A stretch of DNA of 64,000 nt from a virus, in IMG/VR virus record IMGVR_UViG_3300005518_000002, positions 17,860 to 81,859 of that record, one strand, 5' to 3'. Of this stretch, positions 1-7,659 are shown piece after piece. The translations under genes and the position numbers were made by a program. Each line of letters starts with the position of its first letter. Position 1 is the stretch's first letter. A model generated the notes under the pieces. It was not told the DNA's origin. It saw only the letters and a program-made list of their open reading frames with translations, and made no database searches.

Positions 1-194
1 TCGCACATGACGATGCCCAGGGGCGCCGGTCCGCCTTTGAAGATCGGGCGGATGTGGTGCTTCATCGAACCGGGGGCGAGCAGCCGGGCACGGGCAGCGA
101 CTGCTTCGGTCTTGAGGGCGATGTGAGCAGAAGCCGTCTTGCGGGCAAGGCGCATGGCCTTCTCCGGCGACACGGTGATGAAGTCCTTGGCCAT
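1..194 (-). CDS. Virion connector/minor tail protein, N-terminal part (cut by window edge)
   Basis: Only the first 64 codons are inside the window. The start ATG at 194 is preceded by GAGAGG seven bases upstream. The visible part begins MAKDFITVSP and has an Ala/Arg-rich amphipathic helix. Its position after two connector-like genes suggests an HK97 gp10-type tail-completion or minor tail protein. The family call rests on gene order and is weak. Confidence 0.6.
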   Translation of the reverse strand, partial: MAKDFITVSPEKAMRLARKTASAHIALKTEAVAARARLLAPGSMKHHIRPIFKGGPAPLGIVMC

Positions 195-197
195 GGT

Positions 198-692
198 TCA
201 GCCTCTCGGAAGCCCGACACGGATGCGGAGCTCGGTACCGACGCAGCCGCCCTCCGGACCCTTGACGATCTGTGTGTCAATGATGAAGTCCTCAATCTCC
301 ACGTCCTTCATCAGGCAGAGCTTGTGGGACACAGCATTGAGGACTTCCTGTGCGTCCACCCGGACCTGGAGGGCCGAGGTGTCCAGCTCGGGACAGGGCA
401 CCTCCATGTTCTGGCCGGTGGGGTTCGGCGCACAGCGCATCAGGGCGAAGATGAGCTCCTGCGTTTCGTACGGGGAGTCGCACGGGGACAGGACAACACC
501 ACGCTGCTCGGGGAAGGTGTCCGAGAGCACGAGGATCGTGTGGCCGACGTACAGAGCGCCGCAGGTGCAGCCGTCCCACGCGATGTCCCCGGGCACGATG
601 CAGCTGCGCTGGACCGGGGTGGTCAGTCCGGCGACAACCGCGTCCCGCAGGGCAGCGGCCACCTGGTACCACTTGTCCGTACCGGTGATCAC
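198..692 (-). CDS. Head-tail connector-like virion protein
   Basis: A 164-aa protein starting at a GTG that overlaps the stop of the upstream gene (GTGA), so it is translationally coupled. It begins MITGTDKWYQVAAAL and has several scattered cysteines. I do not recognise a named domain with certainty. Placement between the 265-aa adaptor-like gene and the gp10-like gene fits a head closure or tail terminator protein. It could also be a minor tail protein. Confidence 0.6.
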   Translation of the reverse strand: MITGTDKWYQVAAALRDAVVAGLTTPVQRSCIVPGDIAWDGCTCGALYVGHTILVLSDTFPEQRGVVLSPCDSPYETQELIFALMRCAPNPTGQNMEVPCPELDTSALQVRVDAQEVLNAVSHKLCLMKDVEIEDFIIDTQIVKGPEGGCVGTELRIRVGLPRG

Positions 693-1486
693 GTCCCTGC
701 CCTCCGGTGGCGCGGCCTGTCGATGCTGTACACCCGGGCCTTCTGTGCCAGGCCGTAAGGATTGTCGGACGCCAGGAACAGATCAACCAGGTAGAGTCCG
801 GTCCGCCCGTCCTTGAGCAGCTGACCCACGTCGGGGTAGCTGATGGTGATCCCCTGCCGTACCAGCTGTGTGACCCCCGGCGGCAGGCGGCAGTCCTCCC
901 CGCTCATGGCCTTCAGGATCTCGCAGGCCATCTCCCCCACGGCGAGACGTCCCGCTACGGGAACCTCCTGGCCGTACTCCGCAGTGACGGACCAGGTACC
1001 CACCTGTGTGTCCGCAAGCAGCAGATTGTTGCAGCGGGGCCAGTCCGATCCGTCCGTGCGCACCAGAAGCCGGTTGTCATCCACCCGGTAGGCCCCGGTG
1101 ACCAGGGCAACGCCGTCCACCTTCACGCTGACGATCCGGCTCACCGGGGAGGGGAGGATGACCTCGGGCACCTGGTTGCAGGAGCAGCTGTTGCCACAGG
1201 CGCCGCACAGCTGGGGAAGCCAGTACCAGTCGAAGTACGGGCCGCTGTAGCTGAGCCCGGACCAGATGGGGTAATCCCAGCTGAGCCAGTTCTCGTTGCC
1301 GCAGTACTTCCGGCACGGGCGCAGGGTGATCTCACAGGTGCCGTACCGGCGGCCGGACAGCGCCCACAGGATTTCGGTTGCCGCGGTCACGGCGTTGCCG
1401 GTCGCGGTGGGGCTCGATGTGGAGACCAGCTCAGGACAGTTCCAGATGACGGGCCAGTCGGAGCAGGGACCGAAGTCAGCAGTCAT
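689..1486 (-). CDS. Head-to-tail adaptor-like protein
   Basis: A 265-aa protein with ATG at 1486 and GAGG upstream. The N-terminal third is Cys- and aromatic-rich (CRKYCGNENW, CGACGNSCSC), followed by a beta-rich region and a helical C-terminus (GRLAVGEMACEILKAMSGED) typical of gp6/gp15-type adaptors that stack below the portal. The Cys-rich N-terminus resembles proteins annotated as head-to-tail adaptors in actinobacteriophages. The assignment rests on this resemblance plus gene order. Confidence 0.6.
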   Translation of the reverse strand: MTADFGPCSDWPVIWNCPELVSTSSPTATGNAVTAATEILWALSGRRYGTCEITLRPCRKYCGNENWLSWDYPIWSGLSYSGPYFDWYWLPQLCGACGNSCSCNQVPEVILPSPVSRIVSVKVDGVALVTGAYRVDDNRLLVRTDGSDWPRCNNLLLADTQVGTWSVTAEYGQEVPVAGRLAVGEMACEILKAMSGEDCRLPPGVTQLVRQGITISYPDVGQLLKDGRTGLYLVDLFLASDNPYGLAQKARVYSIDRPRHRRAGT

Positions 1487-1493
1487 GATCGCC

Positions 1494-1832
1494 TCAGATG
1501 CTCGGGACAGGGCCGACGGCTACACGGACGTTGTACTCCAGGCGCAGGGAGCAGAACTTCTGGACGGTGTTGCCGACCCAGAACTCCGCCCAGAAGTCGC
1601 CCGCCGACGGGAACTCCGCGCCGGTCCAGGTGTGGGTCACCTGTCCTGTAAGGGGAGTGGTCACAGTGGCCAGGCCCGCAGTCGACGTACCGTCCACCGG
1701 CCTGAAGTTGAACACAGCCGTGTACCCGGTCAGGTTGATGGCTGCGCCCGCGCTGTCCAGGAACTGATAGACCAGCGGTGGGGGCTTCTCACCCTGAACG
1801 TACGGGCCGATCGTGACGGACGTAGCGGCCAT
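1494..1832 (-). CDS. Small beta-rich virion protein, baseplate/fibre-like
   Basis: A 112-aa protein beginning MAATSVTIGPYVQGEKPPP. Alternating hydrophobic strands and the pattern '..NLTGYTAVFNFRP..' resemble the N-terminal beta-sandwich of BppU-type baseplate upper proteins. It lies directly downstream of the LamG repeat protein in the same leftward operon, so a fibre-attachment or decoration role is plausible but unproven. Confidence 0.5.
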   Translation of the reverse strand: MAATSVTIGPYVQGEKPPPLVYQFLDSAGAAINLTGYTAVFNFRPVDGTSTAGLATVTTPLTGQVTHTWTGAEFPSAGDFWAEFWVGNTVQKFCSLRLEYNVRVAVGPVPSI

Positions 1833-1834
1833 GG

Positions 1835-4147
1835 TCAGGGCTCCCTTCCCGATATCGAACTGGTCGGTCCTCTGCCCGTGATCGACGATACCGGCTCGCG
1901 CGCCACTGGCCTTTCCGCACCGTACCGGCCGGACGCCGTATCCCCCGGCTCATGGCCGTACACCTGCTCCCGGGAGGACGTATGAGGATCAACGGTGTCG
2001 TACGCCGTACCGGTAGACTGCGCTGTGCCTGGAAGGGCCGTCGCCGCAGCCATAGGGCTGGACGCAGCACCGGCTGCGGCGGCAACTCCGGCGAATGCCT
2101 GGTAGTTCGCGTCCACCGTGGCCCCGAAAGCAACGGCAGTCATACCGGCAGATGTTGCCAGTGCTTCGATCCGGGCCAGTTCGGTATCAACTGTTGCGGC
2201 CGCACTGGCAACATCTGCCGCTGCACCTGCGCCCGTACTGGCACCGGACGTGCTGCCTGCGGCAGCCGCCGTCCCCGGGAAGACCTCCAGTGCCGCCCCG
2301 GCGTCCTGCGCCGCACCCGAACCTGAGGAAGCCTGCTCCGGAACTGTGATCGCAGTACTCGGGGTGAGGGCAGTTCCGGACGCTGCGATGTCCTGCGCCG
2401 GGGCGTTCGTGTTGCCGCTCGTGCTGACAACCGGATCTTCGCTCGTACCGGTCGCGGCTGCTGTGCCAGCACCCGGGGCGGCAGCGACCGACGGATCCGG
2501 AGCTGACCCCGTGGCTGTAGCTGCCTGGGCAGGAGCTTCGCGCCCGGTGAGCACCGCAGCGTCGGACGCTGCCCCCGTGGCGGACGCTGCACCCGCACCG
2601 GCCGTGACGGACGTGCTGGGACTCTCAGCACTCGCGGCAGCAGATGCAGCGTCCGCCGTCACGGTACCCGAGACGGCCGCTGCCAGGGCCGTCGCTGCCG
2701 CGGAGGGGGTATCTGGGGCGGTGGTACCAGCCACAGAGGGATCGGCCGCTACAGCGGAAGCTGAAGCCGTCTGTGCAGGTGCGCTGGTCTCCGCCACCGT
2801 GCTGACAGTGGCATCGAACGCCGTACCTGCGGCTGCGGCCTGGCCGGAATTGACGGTGGCATCCGTGGAGGGGGCCAGCGCTGAACCTGTTCCCGCGGGA
2901 GTGTCCGGCTGCGCACCAGCGGCCGCCTGCGGACTGCTAGCCGAGCCGCTAGCACTCGCAGCCTCCGCAGGAGCGTCCTTGCCCACGGCCGCGGTGGCGT
3001 CGAACGCCGTGCCTGTGGCTGCGGCCTGTCCGGCGTTCGCCGTGAGCGCCGCGGAGGGATCAGTGGCCGTGCCTGTGGCTGCGGCCTGTCCGGCATTCGC
3101 CGTGAGCGCCGTGCTCGCGGTGTTCGCCGTGCCTGCCCCTGTCGGGGTATCCGGCTGCGCACCCACGGCCGCGGTGGCGTCGAACGCCGTGCCGGTCGCG
3201 CTCACTGCCCCGGCGGGAGCCTCGCGTCCGGTGAGCACGGTGGCGTCGGATGCTGCACCTGTTGCTGCGGCCTGACCCGCGTTCGCCGTGAGCGCCGTGC
3301 TCGCGGTGTTCGCCGTGCCTATGGCTGCCGGGGTATCCGGCTGCGCACCAGCGGCCGCCTGACCCGCGTTCGCCGTGCCTGTGGCTGCCGGGGTATCCGG
3401 CTGCGCACCAGCGGCCGCCTGACCCGCGTTCGCCGTGCCAGTCGCGGCTGCCTGCTCGGCCGGGGCACTGGTGGCAGGGTCTACCGCGAGGATGGAACGG
3501 ATCGGGGGCGAGCCCCAGCTGAGTCCGGGGCCGTCTTCGGTGGTGGCTCCGGAACCGCCGGAAAGGGTATTGTCCAGGCCGCTGTAGTCAGTGGTCTCCG
3601 CCTGAGTGAGCGGGTACCAGGCAGTCATGTTCGCCGTGCGGGCGGGCCGTATGGACCAGCGCTCCTGAGCAAACTCCGCCGCGGTAAGCGTAGCCCCCAC
3701 CCAGAACTTCACCCCGGTCACGCAGCCGTTGAGCCAGTCGTTCGAGGTGGAGTCGTGCAGGTTGCCGATCAGCAGCGACGTAGCCGTGGTAGTCGTGGAT
3801 CCCCCGGTCCAGGTAGTGGCCGAGGGGAAAGCTTCCGTGCCCTGCGCCACAGCCCAGAGCGAACCGTTCGCCCCGTTGCTCGACATGGCGATGAAGTACC
3901 AGGTGCCCACGGTGAGCGCCGGACCGGCCGTGGCACTGGCGTCGTCGTAGAAGCGCAGCGTCGTGCCGTCGGTGTTGGTGCCCAGACTCCAGTACTCCGC
4001 GGTGGAGGAGCCGATGGAGAAAATGCCGGAGATAACGTTCCGGTCGGAGGAAATCTTGGCCCAGCAGCATGCGGAGAGCTGGGACTGGGAGCCGAGCGTG
4101 ACGGTACGGCTGTAGGTGTGCGCACTGGCCGAGAACCGGACAGCCAT
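1835..4147 (-). CDS. LamG-domain virion fibre/decoration protein with Ala/Thr repeats
   Basis: A 770-aa protein in three parts. Residues 1 to about 225 form a LamG/concanavalin-A-like jelly roll (strands around SQLSACCWAKI, GTWYFIAMSSNG, LLIGNLHDS, GVKFWVGATLTAAEF), a fold common in carbohydrate-binding phage fibres. Residues about 226-690 are low-complexity Ala/Thr/Gly/Pro repeats such as TANAGQAAA and GAQPDTPA. The C-terminus ends in Arg/Ser-rich copies of SSI(T/S)GR(G/E)P. The repeat zone contains exact 60-bp tandem duplications. It probably makes a flexible capsid or tail fibre that binds glycans. Repeat number is likely to vary between relatives. Confidence 0.65.
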   Translation of the reverse strand: MAVRFSASAHTYSRTVTLGSQSQLSACCWAKISSDRNVISGIFSIGSSTAEYWSLGTNTDGTTLRFYDDASATAGPALTVGTWYFIAMSSNGANGSLWAVAQGTEAFPSATTWTGGSTTTTATSLLIGNLHDSTSNDWLNGCVTGVKFWVGATLTAAEFAQERWSIRPARTANMTAWYPLTQAETTDYSGLDNTLSGGSGATTEDGPGLSWGSPPIRSILAVDPATSAPAEQAAATGTANAGQAAAGAQPDTPAATGTANAGQAAAGAQPDTPAAIGTANTASTALTANAGQAAATGAASDATVLTGREAPAGAVSATGTAFDATAAVGAQPDTPTGAGTANTASTALTANAGQAAATGTATDPSAALTANAGQAAATGTAFDATAAVGKDAPAEAASASGSASSPQAAAGAQPDTPAGTGSALAPSTDATVNSGQAAAAGTAFDATVSTVAETSAPAQTASASAVAADPSVAGTTAPDTPSAAATALAAAVSGTVTADAASAAASAESPSTSVTAGAGAASATGAASDAAVLTGREAPAQAATATGSAPDPSVAAAPGAGTAAATGTSEDPVVSTSGNTNAPAQDIAASGTALTPSTAITVPEQASSGSGAAQDAGAALEVFPGTAAAAGSTSGASTGAGAAADVASAAATVDTELARIEALATSAGMTAVAFGATVDANYQAFAGVAAAAGAASSPMAAATALPGTAQSTGTAYDTVDPHTSSREQVYGHEPGDTASGRYGAERPVAREPVSSITGRGPTSSISGREP
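3311..3430. repeat. Two 60-bp tandem copies inside the fibre gene
   Basis: Bases 3311-3370 and 3371-3430 are nearly identical and in phase, encoding 20-aa repeats. A related pair with the same 60-bp period lies at about 3011-3060 and 3071-3120. The period is a multiple of three, so copy-number change would keep the reading frame. Confidence 0.85.
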
Positions 4148-4157
4148 GGGGTTCTCC

Positions 4158-4661
4158 CTACGTGTTGGAGTAGGTGAACCTTGCCTGCGTCAGCCAGGCA
4201 TCCCCCGCCATCGTGTCGTTGGCGTGCGCCCCGAGACGGCTCAGCTTGATCCAGAGCACGTCCCCATTGGTGATCGAGTCGAGGTTTGTGATGGTGATCG
4301 TTGCTTGCATGATGCGCCGGGCCGTCGTACCCAGATGCGTGTCGTCGACTGTCTGAGCCGTAGCGAAGGCTTTGGTGGTCGCATCCTGCGTGTCAGTCTC
4401 CGGGGTGATTGCAGCAAGCTGCGCCTCCCACCGGACCACGCCGCTGGTGGCCGTGTCGGCAGCCCACTCGATGTCCAGAACCGGGTTGCCGCTGGCGTAC
4501 CCGAACGGGTCGATCACCCAGAACGCAGTCTCCGTTGCAGCAGCGTCGAACTTGAGAACCGGCACCGGGCCGTTCGTACCGTTGATCTTGTCGTACTGCG
4601 GGAACGCGGATCCCAGGTACTGCGCGGATCCGGGATCGAGCATGACGCGCACATTGGCCAT
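4158..4661 (-). CDS. Virion-associated beta-rich protein, unknown
   Basis: A 167-aa protein whose ATG lies in the context TGATCATG. It begins MANVRVMLDPGSAQYLG. The sequence is strand-rich without transmembrane segments and resembles small head-fibre or tail-fibre subunits. It sits in the leftward virion operon between the LamG protein and a 90-aa gene. No domain recognised. Confidence 0.55.
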   Translation of the reverse strand: MANVRVMLDPGSAQYLGSAFPQYDKINGTNGPVPVLKFDAAATETAFWVIDPFGYASGNPVLDIEWAADTATSGVVRWEAQLAAITPETDTQDATTKAFATAQTVDDTHLGTTARRIMQATITITNLDSITNGDVLWIKLSRLGAHANDTMAGDAWLTQARFTYSNT

Positions 4662-4663
4662 GA

Positions 4664-4936
4664 TCAGCCGTCCTCTTCCGCCCGCAGGCGTCCCGCCCGG
4701 CGCATGGCCACGTAGCAGAAGAGGAAGGTCTTGGTCGCCAGGTTCGCGTTGGTCCGGAAGTTGACCGGCAGCGCCGTGTTGAAACTGGCCTGGTTGGTGT
4801 CGATCCAGTCATCCGTCGCTGCTACGGCTGCGGTGATATCGGTCTTGGTGATGCCTGCCAGGGACGCACCGGCAATCACCGCGTCGCGCATGAACTGCGC
4901 AACGGCACGGGCCCGGTTGGTGGCGTCCAGAGGCAT
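4664..4936 (-). CDS. Small helical virion-operon protein
   Basis: A 90-aa protein beginning MPLDATNRARAVAQFMRDAV. I chose the ATG at 4936, in the TGATCATG context two bases after the preceding stop, over longer upstream extensions that would overlap the neighbour. Mostly helical. Family not recognised, but it is similar in size and position to short hypothetical proteins in actinophage head regions. Confidence 0.6.
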   Translation of the reverse strand: MPLDATNRARAVAQFMRDAVIAGASLAGITKTDITAAVAATDDWIDTNQASFNTALPVNFRTNANLATKTFLFCYVAMRRAGRLRAEEDG

Positions 4937-4938
4937 GA

Positions 4939-5418
4939 TCAGACCGTCACTCGGTAGATCCCGTTGGCGTTCCAGACGATCGTGAACGTCCCCGCGGTGA
5001 CACTCTGCGCCCCGCCGAAGTAGTTGTAGCAGACCCCCTGGTCGGCCACGGTGCCGCCGGAAATCGTGTCGTCGTAGACCAGGCACCCGAACGCGTTGGT
5101 GATGGTGACGGTGCCGCCACCTGCCAGGTCCGCAGCGTCGAACATGAAAACCCCGGTGGACGGGGTGGTGAAGGTCTTGGACGCCAGCGCGCGGCCGCCA
5201 CTGACCCAGTTGGTCACGTCGGTCACTTCGTTGGCCGTGACCCAGGTGCCCGTGTTGAAGCCGGTGGACGCGGCGGCCGCGTCCTTGTCCGGCGTCACGG
5301 AGTTGTTGAACAGCGCCGCCTTGACCGTGTCGGAGTCCAGGCCGGTGTAGCTGGTGCCGGAGACCTGGACCTCCTGGGAGAACCACTCCCGGAACAGCTT
5401 GCTGTCAGCCCATGCCAT
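4939..5418 (-). CDS. Virion beta-sandwich protein, unknown
   Basis: A 159-aa protein beginning MAWADSKLFREWFSQ. It has repeated beta-strand patterns (SGGRALASKTFTTP, GGGTVTITNAFG, GTFTIVWNANG), suggesting a small beta-sandwich decoration or fibre subunit. It is embedded in the virion operon, its stop followed by the next gene after two bases. No named family. Confidence 0.55.
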   Translation of the reverse strand: MAWADSKLFREWFSQEVQVSGTSYTGLDSDTVKAALFNNSVTPDKDAAAASTGFNTGTWVTANEVTDVTNWVSGGRALASKTFTTPSTGVFMFDAADLAGGGTVTITNAFGCLVYDDTISGGTVADQGVCYNYFGGAQSVTAGTFTIVWNANGIYRVTV

Positions 5419-5729
5419 TACCGATCACTCCTTGCATACGCCGTGGGCGCATAAGCCACGCAGTCCTGGCCGTCGTCCCGGATGGTGACCACCGACATGA
5501 TCGGACGTCCGGCACCGTTGAGCCGGACGTCCTCGGTGCCGATGTAGTCCTCGCGCTCCACAGCGACGACCCGGCAGTTCGTGCCCCGGCGGACCATGGG
5601 CGCGAGCAGCCCCTCCAGCCCGCGGCAGTCGTGGAACCGGTTGGGGCAGTCCCAGGGCGTGCGGGCGACCACCGGGCAGTTGGGGCACTCCCACTCGACC
5701 GGCGGCCGCTCGAATACCGGAATCTTCAT
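5418..5729 (-). CDS. Small Cys-containing virion-operon protein
   Basis: A 103-aa protein with a possible zinc-binding N-terminus (CPNCPVV..C....HDC, residues about 15-35) followed by a compact beta domain. The ATG is followed by KIPVFERPPVEW. Its end overlaps the start of the following gene by one base. Function unknown. Similar small Cys-knuckle proteins occur in head-completion regions. Confidence 0.55.
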   Translation of the reverse strand: MKIPVFERPPVEWECPNCPVVARTPWDCPNRFHDCRGLEGLLAPMVRRGTNCRVVAVEREDYIGTEDVRLNGAGRPIMSVVTIRDDGQDCVAYAPTAYARSDR

Positions 5730-5733
5730 CGGA

Positions 5734-6432
5734 TCACGTCAGGGTGGTCGGGTTGCAGGCTTCGGTGGGCGGTGCCGTGGTGGTGATGTTCCACAGCCAG
5801 TGCTCCCCGGCGCCCAGCGTCTCGGACGTCGGGAGCCAGTTGGTACCGGTACCCGGTCCGTTCAGCCAGCCCGTGACCGCGGTGGTACTGCCTGCCCTCG
5901 TCTCGGACATGACCTGGAGCGTGGTCCGGCCGTTCTCGATGTCGTATCCGCCGAGCTTGCTGGAGCCGACGTTGGGCCAGGCGTTGTAGATATAGCGCTG
6001 CGCACCCGAGGCATCACAGGCACCGGAACCCGCGACCCGCTGCCAGACTTCGAGGGAGTACCGGTTGGTCGGCTGGCCCTCCGCGAAGGCGAAACCGGAT
6101 CCGGTGACCCCCGCCGCGCCCACGGTGAGTTCACGGGCGCTGGTGATGTACGCCGTGCCCGTCGTGTTGATCTCACAGAAGTCGATCGTCAGCTGCATGC
6201 GCTTGAGGACGGGGTCGTCCTTCTGGTTCACGCAGACGCTGCCGTCGGCCGTCCTCTCGAAGAACTCCTCGCCGTCCTCGTACTGCGGCTCCATGGAGAC
6301 CTTCACGAAGCCCTTGGACACGATGACCATGGACCCGGAACCGGTCACCGGGTTGCCACAGGTGTCCAGCTTGACGATGCGGTAGTGCGTGCCCTTGATC
6401 GGGGTTGCACACGCGGAAACAGTTGCGACCAT
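5734..6432 (-). CDS. Virion structural protein, major tail-like
   Basis: A 232-aa protein beginning MVATVSACATPIKGTHYRI. The pattern (single beta domain, '..GFVKVSMEPQYEDGEEF..', '..LTIDFCEINTTGTAYITSAREL..') resembles actinophage major tail or tube proteins. A head decoration protein is an alternative, because it lies before the connector genes in transcription order. A structural role is likely; the exact one is not settled. Confidence 0.5.
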   Translation of the reverse strand: MVATVSACATPIKGTHYRIVKLDTCGNPVTGSGSMVIVSKGFVKVSMEPQYEDGEEFFERTADGSVCVNQKDDPVLKRMQLTIDFCEINTTGTAYITSARELTVGAAGVTGSGFAFAEGQPTNRYSLEVWQRVAGSGACDASGAQRYIYNAWPNVGSSKLGGYDIENGRTTLQVMSETRAGSTTAVTGWLNGPGTGTNWLPTSETLGAGEHWLWNITTTAPPTEACNPTTLT

Positions 6433-6442
6433 GATTCACCCC

Positions 6443-7330
6443 TTACGTGGGTACTCCGAGGTTGACGAGCGCCGCGATCAGGCAGCATTCGAAGCCGAGC
6501 ACGTACGTGCGCTCAGCCAGCATGTGGACGGTGTTCTCCGCCCGGTTGAACGACTCGGCCAGCGTCGTGACGCGCATGTCGCTGCGGTAGCCGAACACCG
6601 CGCCGGTCGCGTAGATCCAGCTGGTCTGGTCCGCGGCCGCCGTGCCGATGGGTGAGGATCCGTCGTACCCGGTACCGACCACGACCAGATTGCCCGCCGC
6701 GGTGTGCAGGACGCCGTTGTCCTCCTCCACCAGATCCCACGCGACGAAGGTGGGCAGCGCCTCGGGAGCCATGTGGATGACTCCCTGACCGTGGTAGCAG
6801 TCGGCCAGGGAAGCCTCCACAGCACCGAGGGCATGGGCGGCGTCCCCGGTGGCTGCTACGGATGCGGCGGACTGGAGCGTGATGTTCTGCGGGTCCACCA
6901 GCTCTGTGCTGGAGGCCAGGTGGGGCCAGACGGTGGTGCGTCCGCCGGACGTCCCCGTCCATACGGCGCGCTCCACCCACCAGCCCTCCACCCGGGCCAG
7001 CGCGTCGGACGCGAGAGCATTGGTCTCCGCCTCGGTCCGGCCGACGGGCGAACAGGTGTACTCCGCGAACACCGTGAACGGCGTGGCTCCGCGGAACAGC
7101 TGGTCGACGTTGTCAGCCTTGTTCTCCGGTGCGGGCGGAACAGCTCCGCCCGTACCCGTGACCGCGATGCACTCGTCGTAGGTGGTCGCACCTGCGTCGC
7201 AGCGCTCTTCCCAGGTGATCCCGTGCTGCCAGTGGGGATTGTCGATACCGGGCTTCTGCGCTGCGTCCCACAGGCCGTAAGGGAGCGGTGAGAAAGACGG
7301 GCCGCTGACGATCTGTCGTGCTCCGGCCAT
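6443..7330 (-). CDS. Virion structural protein, possible second capsid-type subunit
   Basis: A 295-aa protein immediately downstream of the capsid gene and one small gene. The C-terminal half (GYRSDMRVTTLAESFNRAEN, then a helical end) resembles the end of HK97-fold shell proteins, while the N-terminus is Cys- and Trp-rich. It could be a minor capsid, decoration or penton-related protein. I see no catalytic motif. Probably an abundant virion component. Confidence 0.5.
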   Translation of the reverse strand: MAGARQIVSGPSFSPLPYGLWDAAQKPGIDNPHWQHGITWEERCDAGATTYDECIAVTGTGGAVPPAPENKADNVDQLFRGATPFTVFAEYTCSPVGRTEAETNALASDALARVEGWWVERAVWTGTSGGRTTVWPHLASSTELVDPQNITLQSAASVAATGDAAHALGAVEASLADCYHGQGVIHMAPEALPTFVAWDLVEEDNGVLHTAAGNLVVVGTGYDGSSPIGTAAADQTSWIYATGAVFGYRSDMRVTTLAESFNRAENTVHMLAERTYVLGFECCLIAALVNLGVPT

Positions 7331-7343
7331 CGGTTACGCCTCC

Positions 7344-7625
7344 TCACACAATCGTGGTGTTGACCATGTAGCTGATGTAACCCGGACTCAGCGAACTCAT
7401 TGACCAGGCCCAGAGCGCCGCCCCGGCTGCGAGTGGGAATGAGACGGGGCCGCTGTCCCCGGTCTGCACCAGGCGGCACCCGTGCTCGTTGTCGTTCGCA
7501 GACCCGATCTTCACGGAGTACTCGGACCAGAAGATCGTCACCATGCGCGTCCCGAGCAGGGACGACGCGACGATCTGGACCGGCGTCGTCCCTTCGAGAT
7601 ATGCCTCTTCGGTGATCAGAGTCAC
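7344..7625 (-). CDS. Small virion-operon protein
   Basis: A 93-aa protein. I chose the GTG at 7625 because GGGAGGA lies four bases upstream; a longer in-frame start at 7697 would have no such site. It still overlaps nothing downstream and sits just inside the end of the capsid gene region (capsid stop at 7660). It begins MTLITEEAYLEGTTPVQIV and is strand-rich. Unknown function, possibly a capsid decoration protein. Confidence 0.55.
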   Translation of the reverse strand: MTLITEEAYLEGTTPVQIVASSLLGTRMVTIFWSEYSVKIGSANDNEHGCRLVQTGDSGPVSFPLAAGAALWAWSMSSLSPGYISYMVNTTIV

Positions 7626-7659
7626 GCTGTCCTCCCTGCGGATACGGATGAAGGGAGAA

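Noticed and set aside
2118-3275. 385-codon rightward Ala/Pro-rich frame
   Set aside because: Shadow of the repeat region of the leftward fibre gene; no ribosome site.
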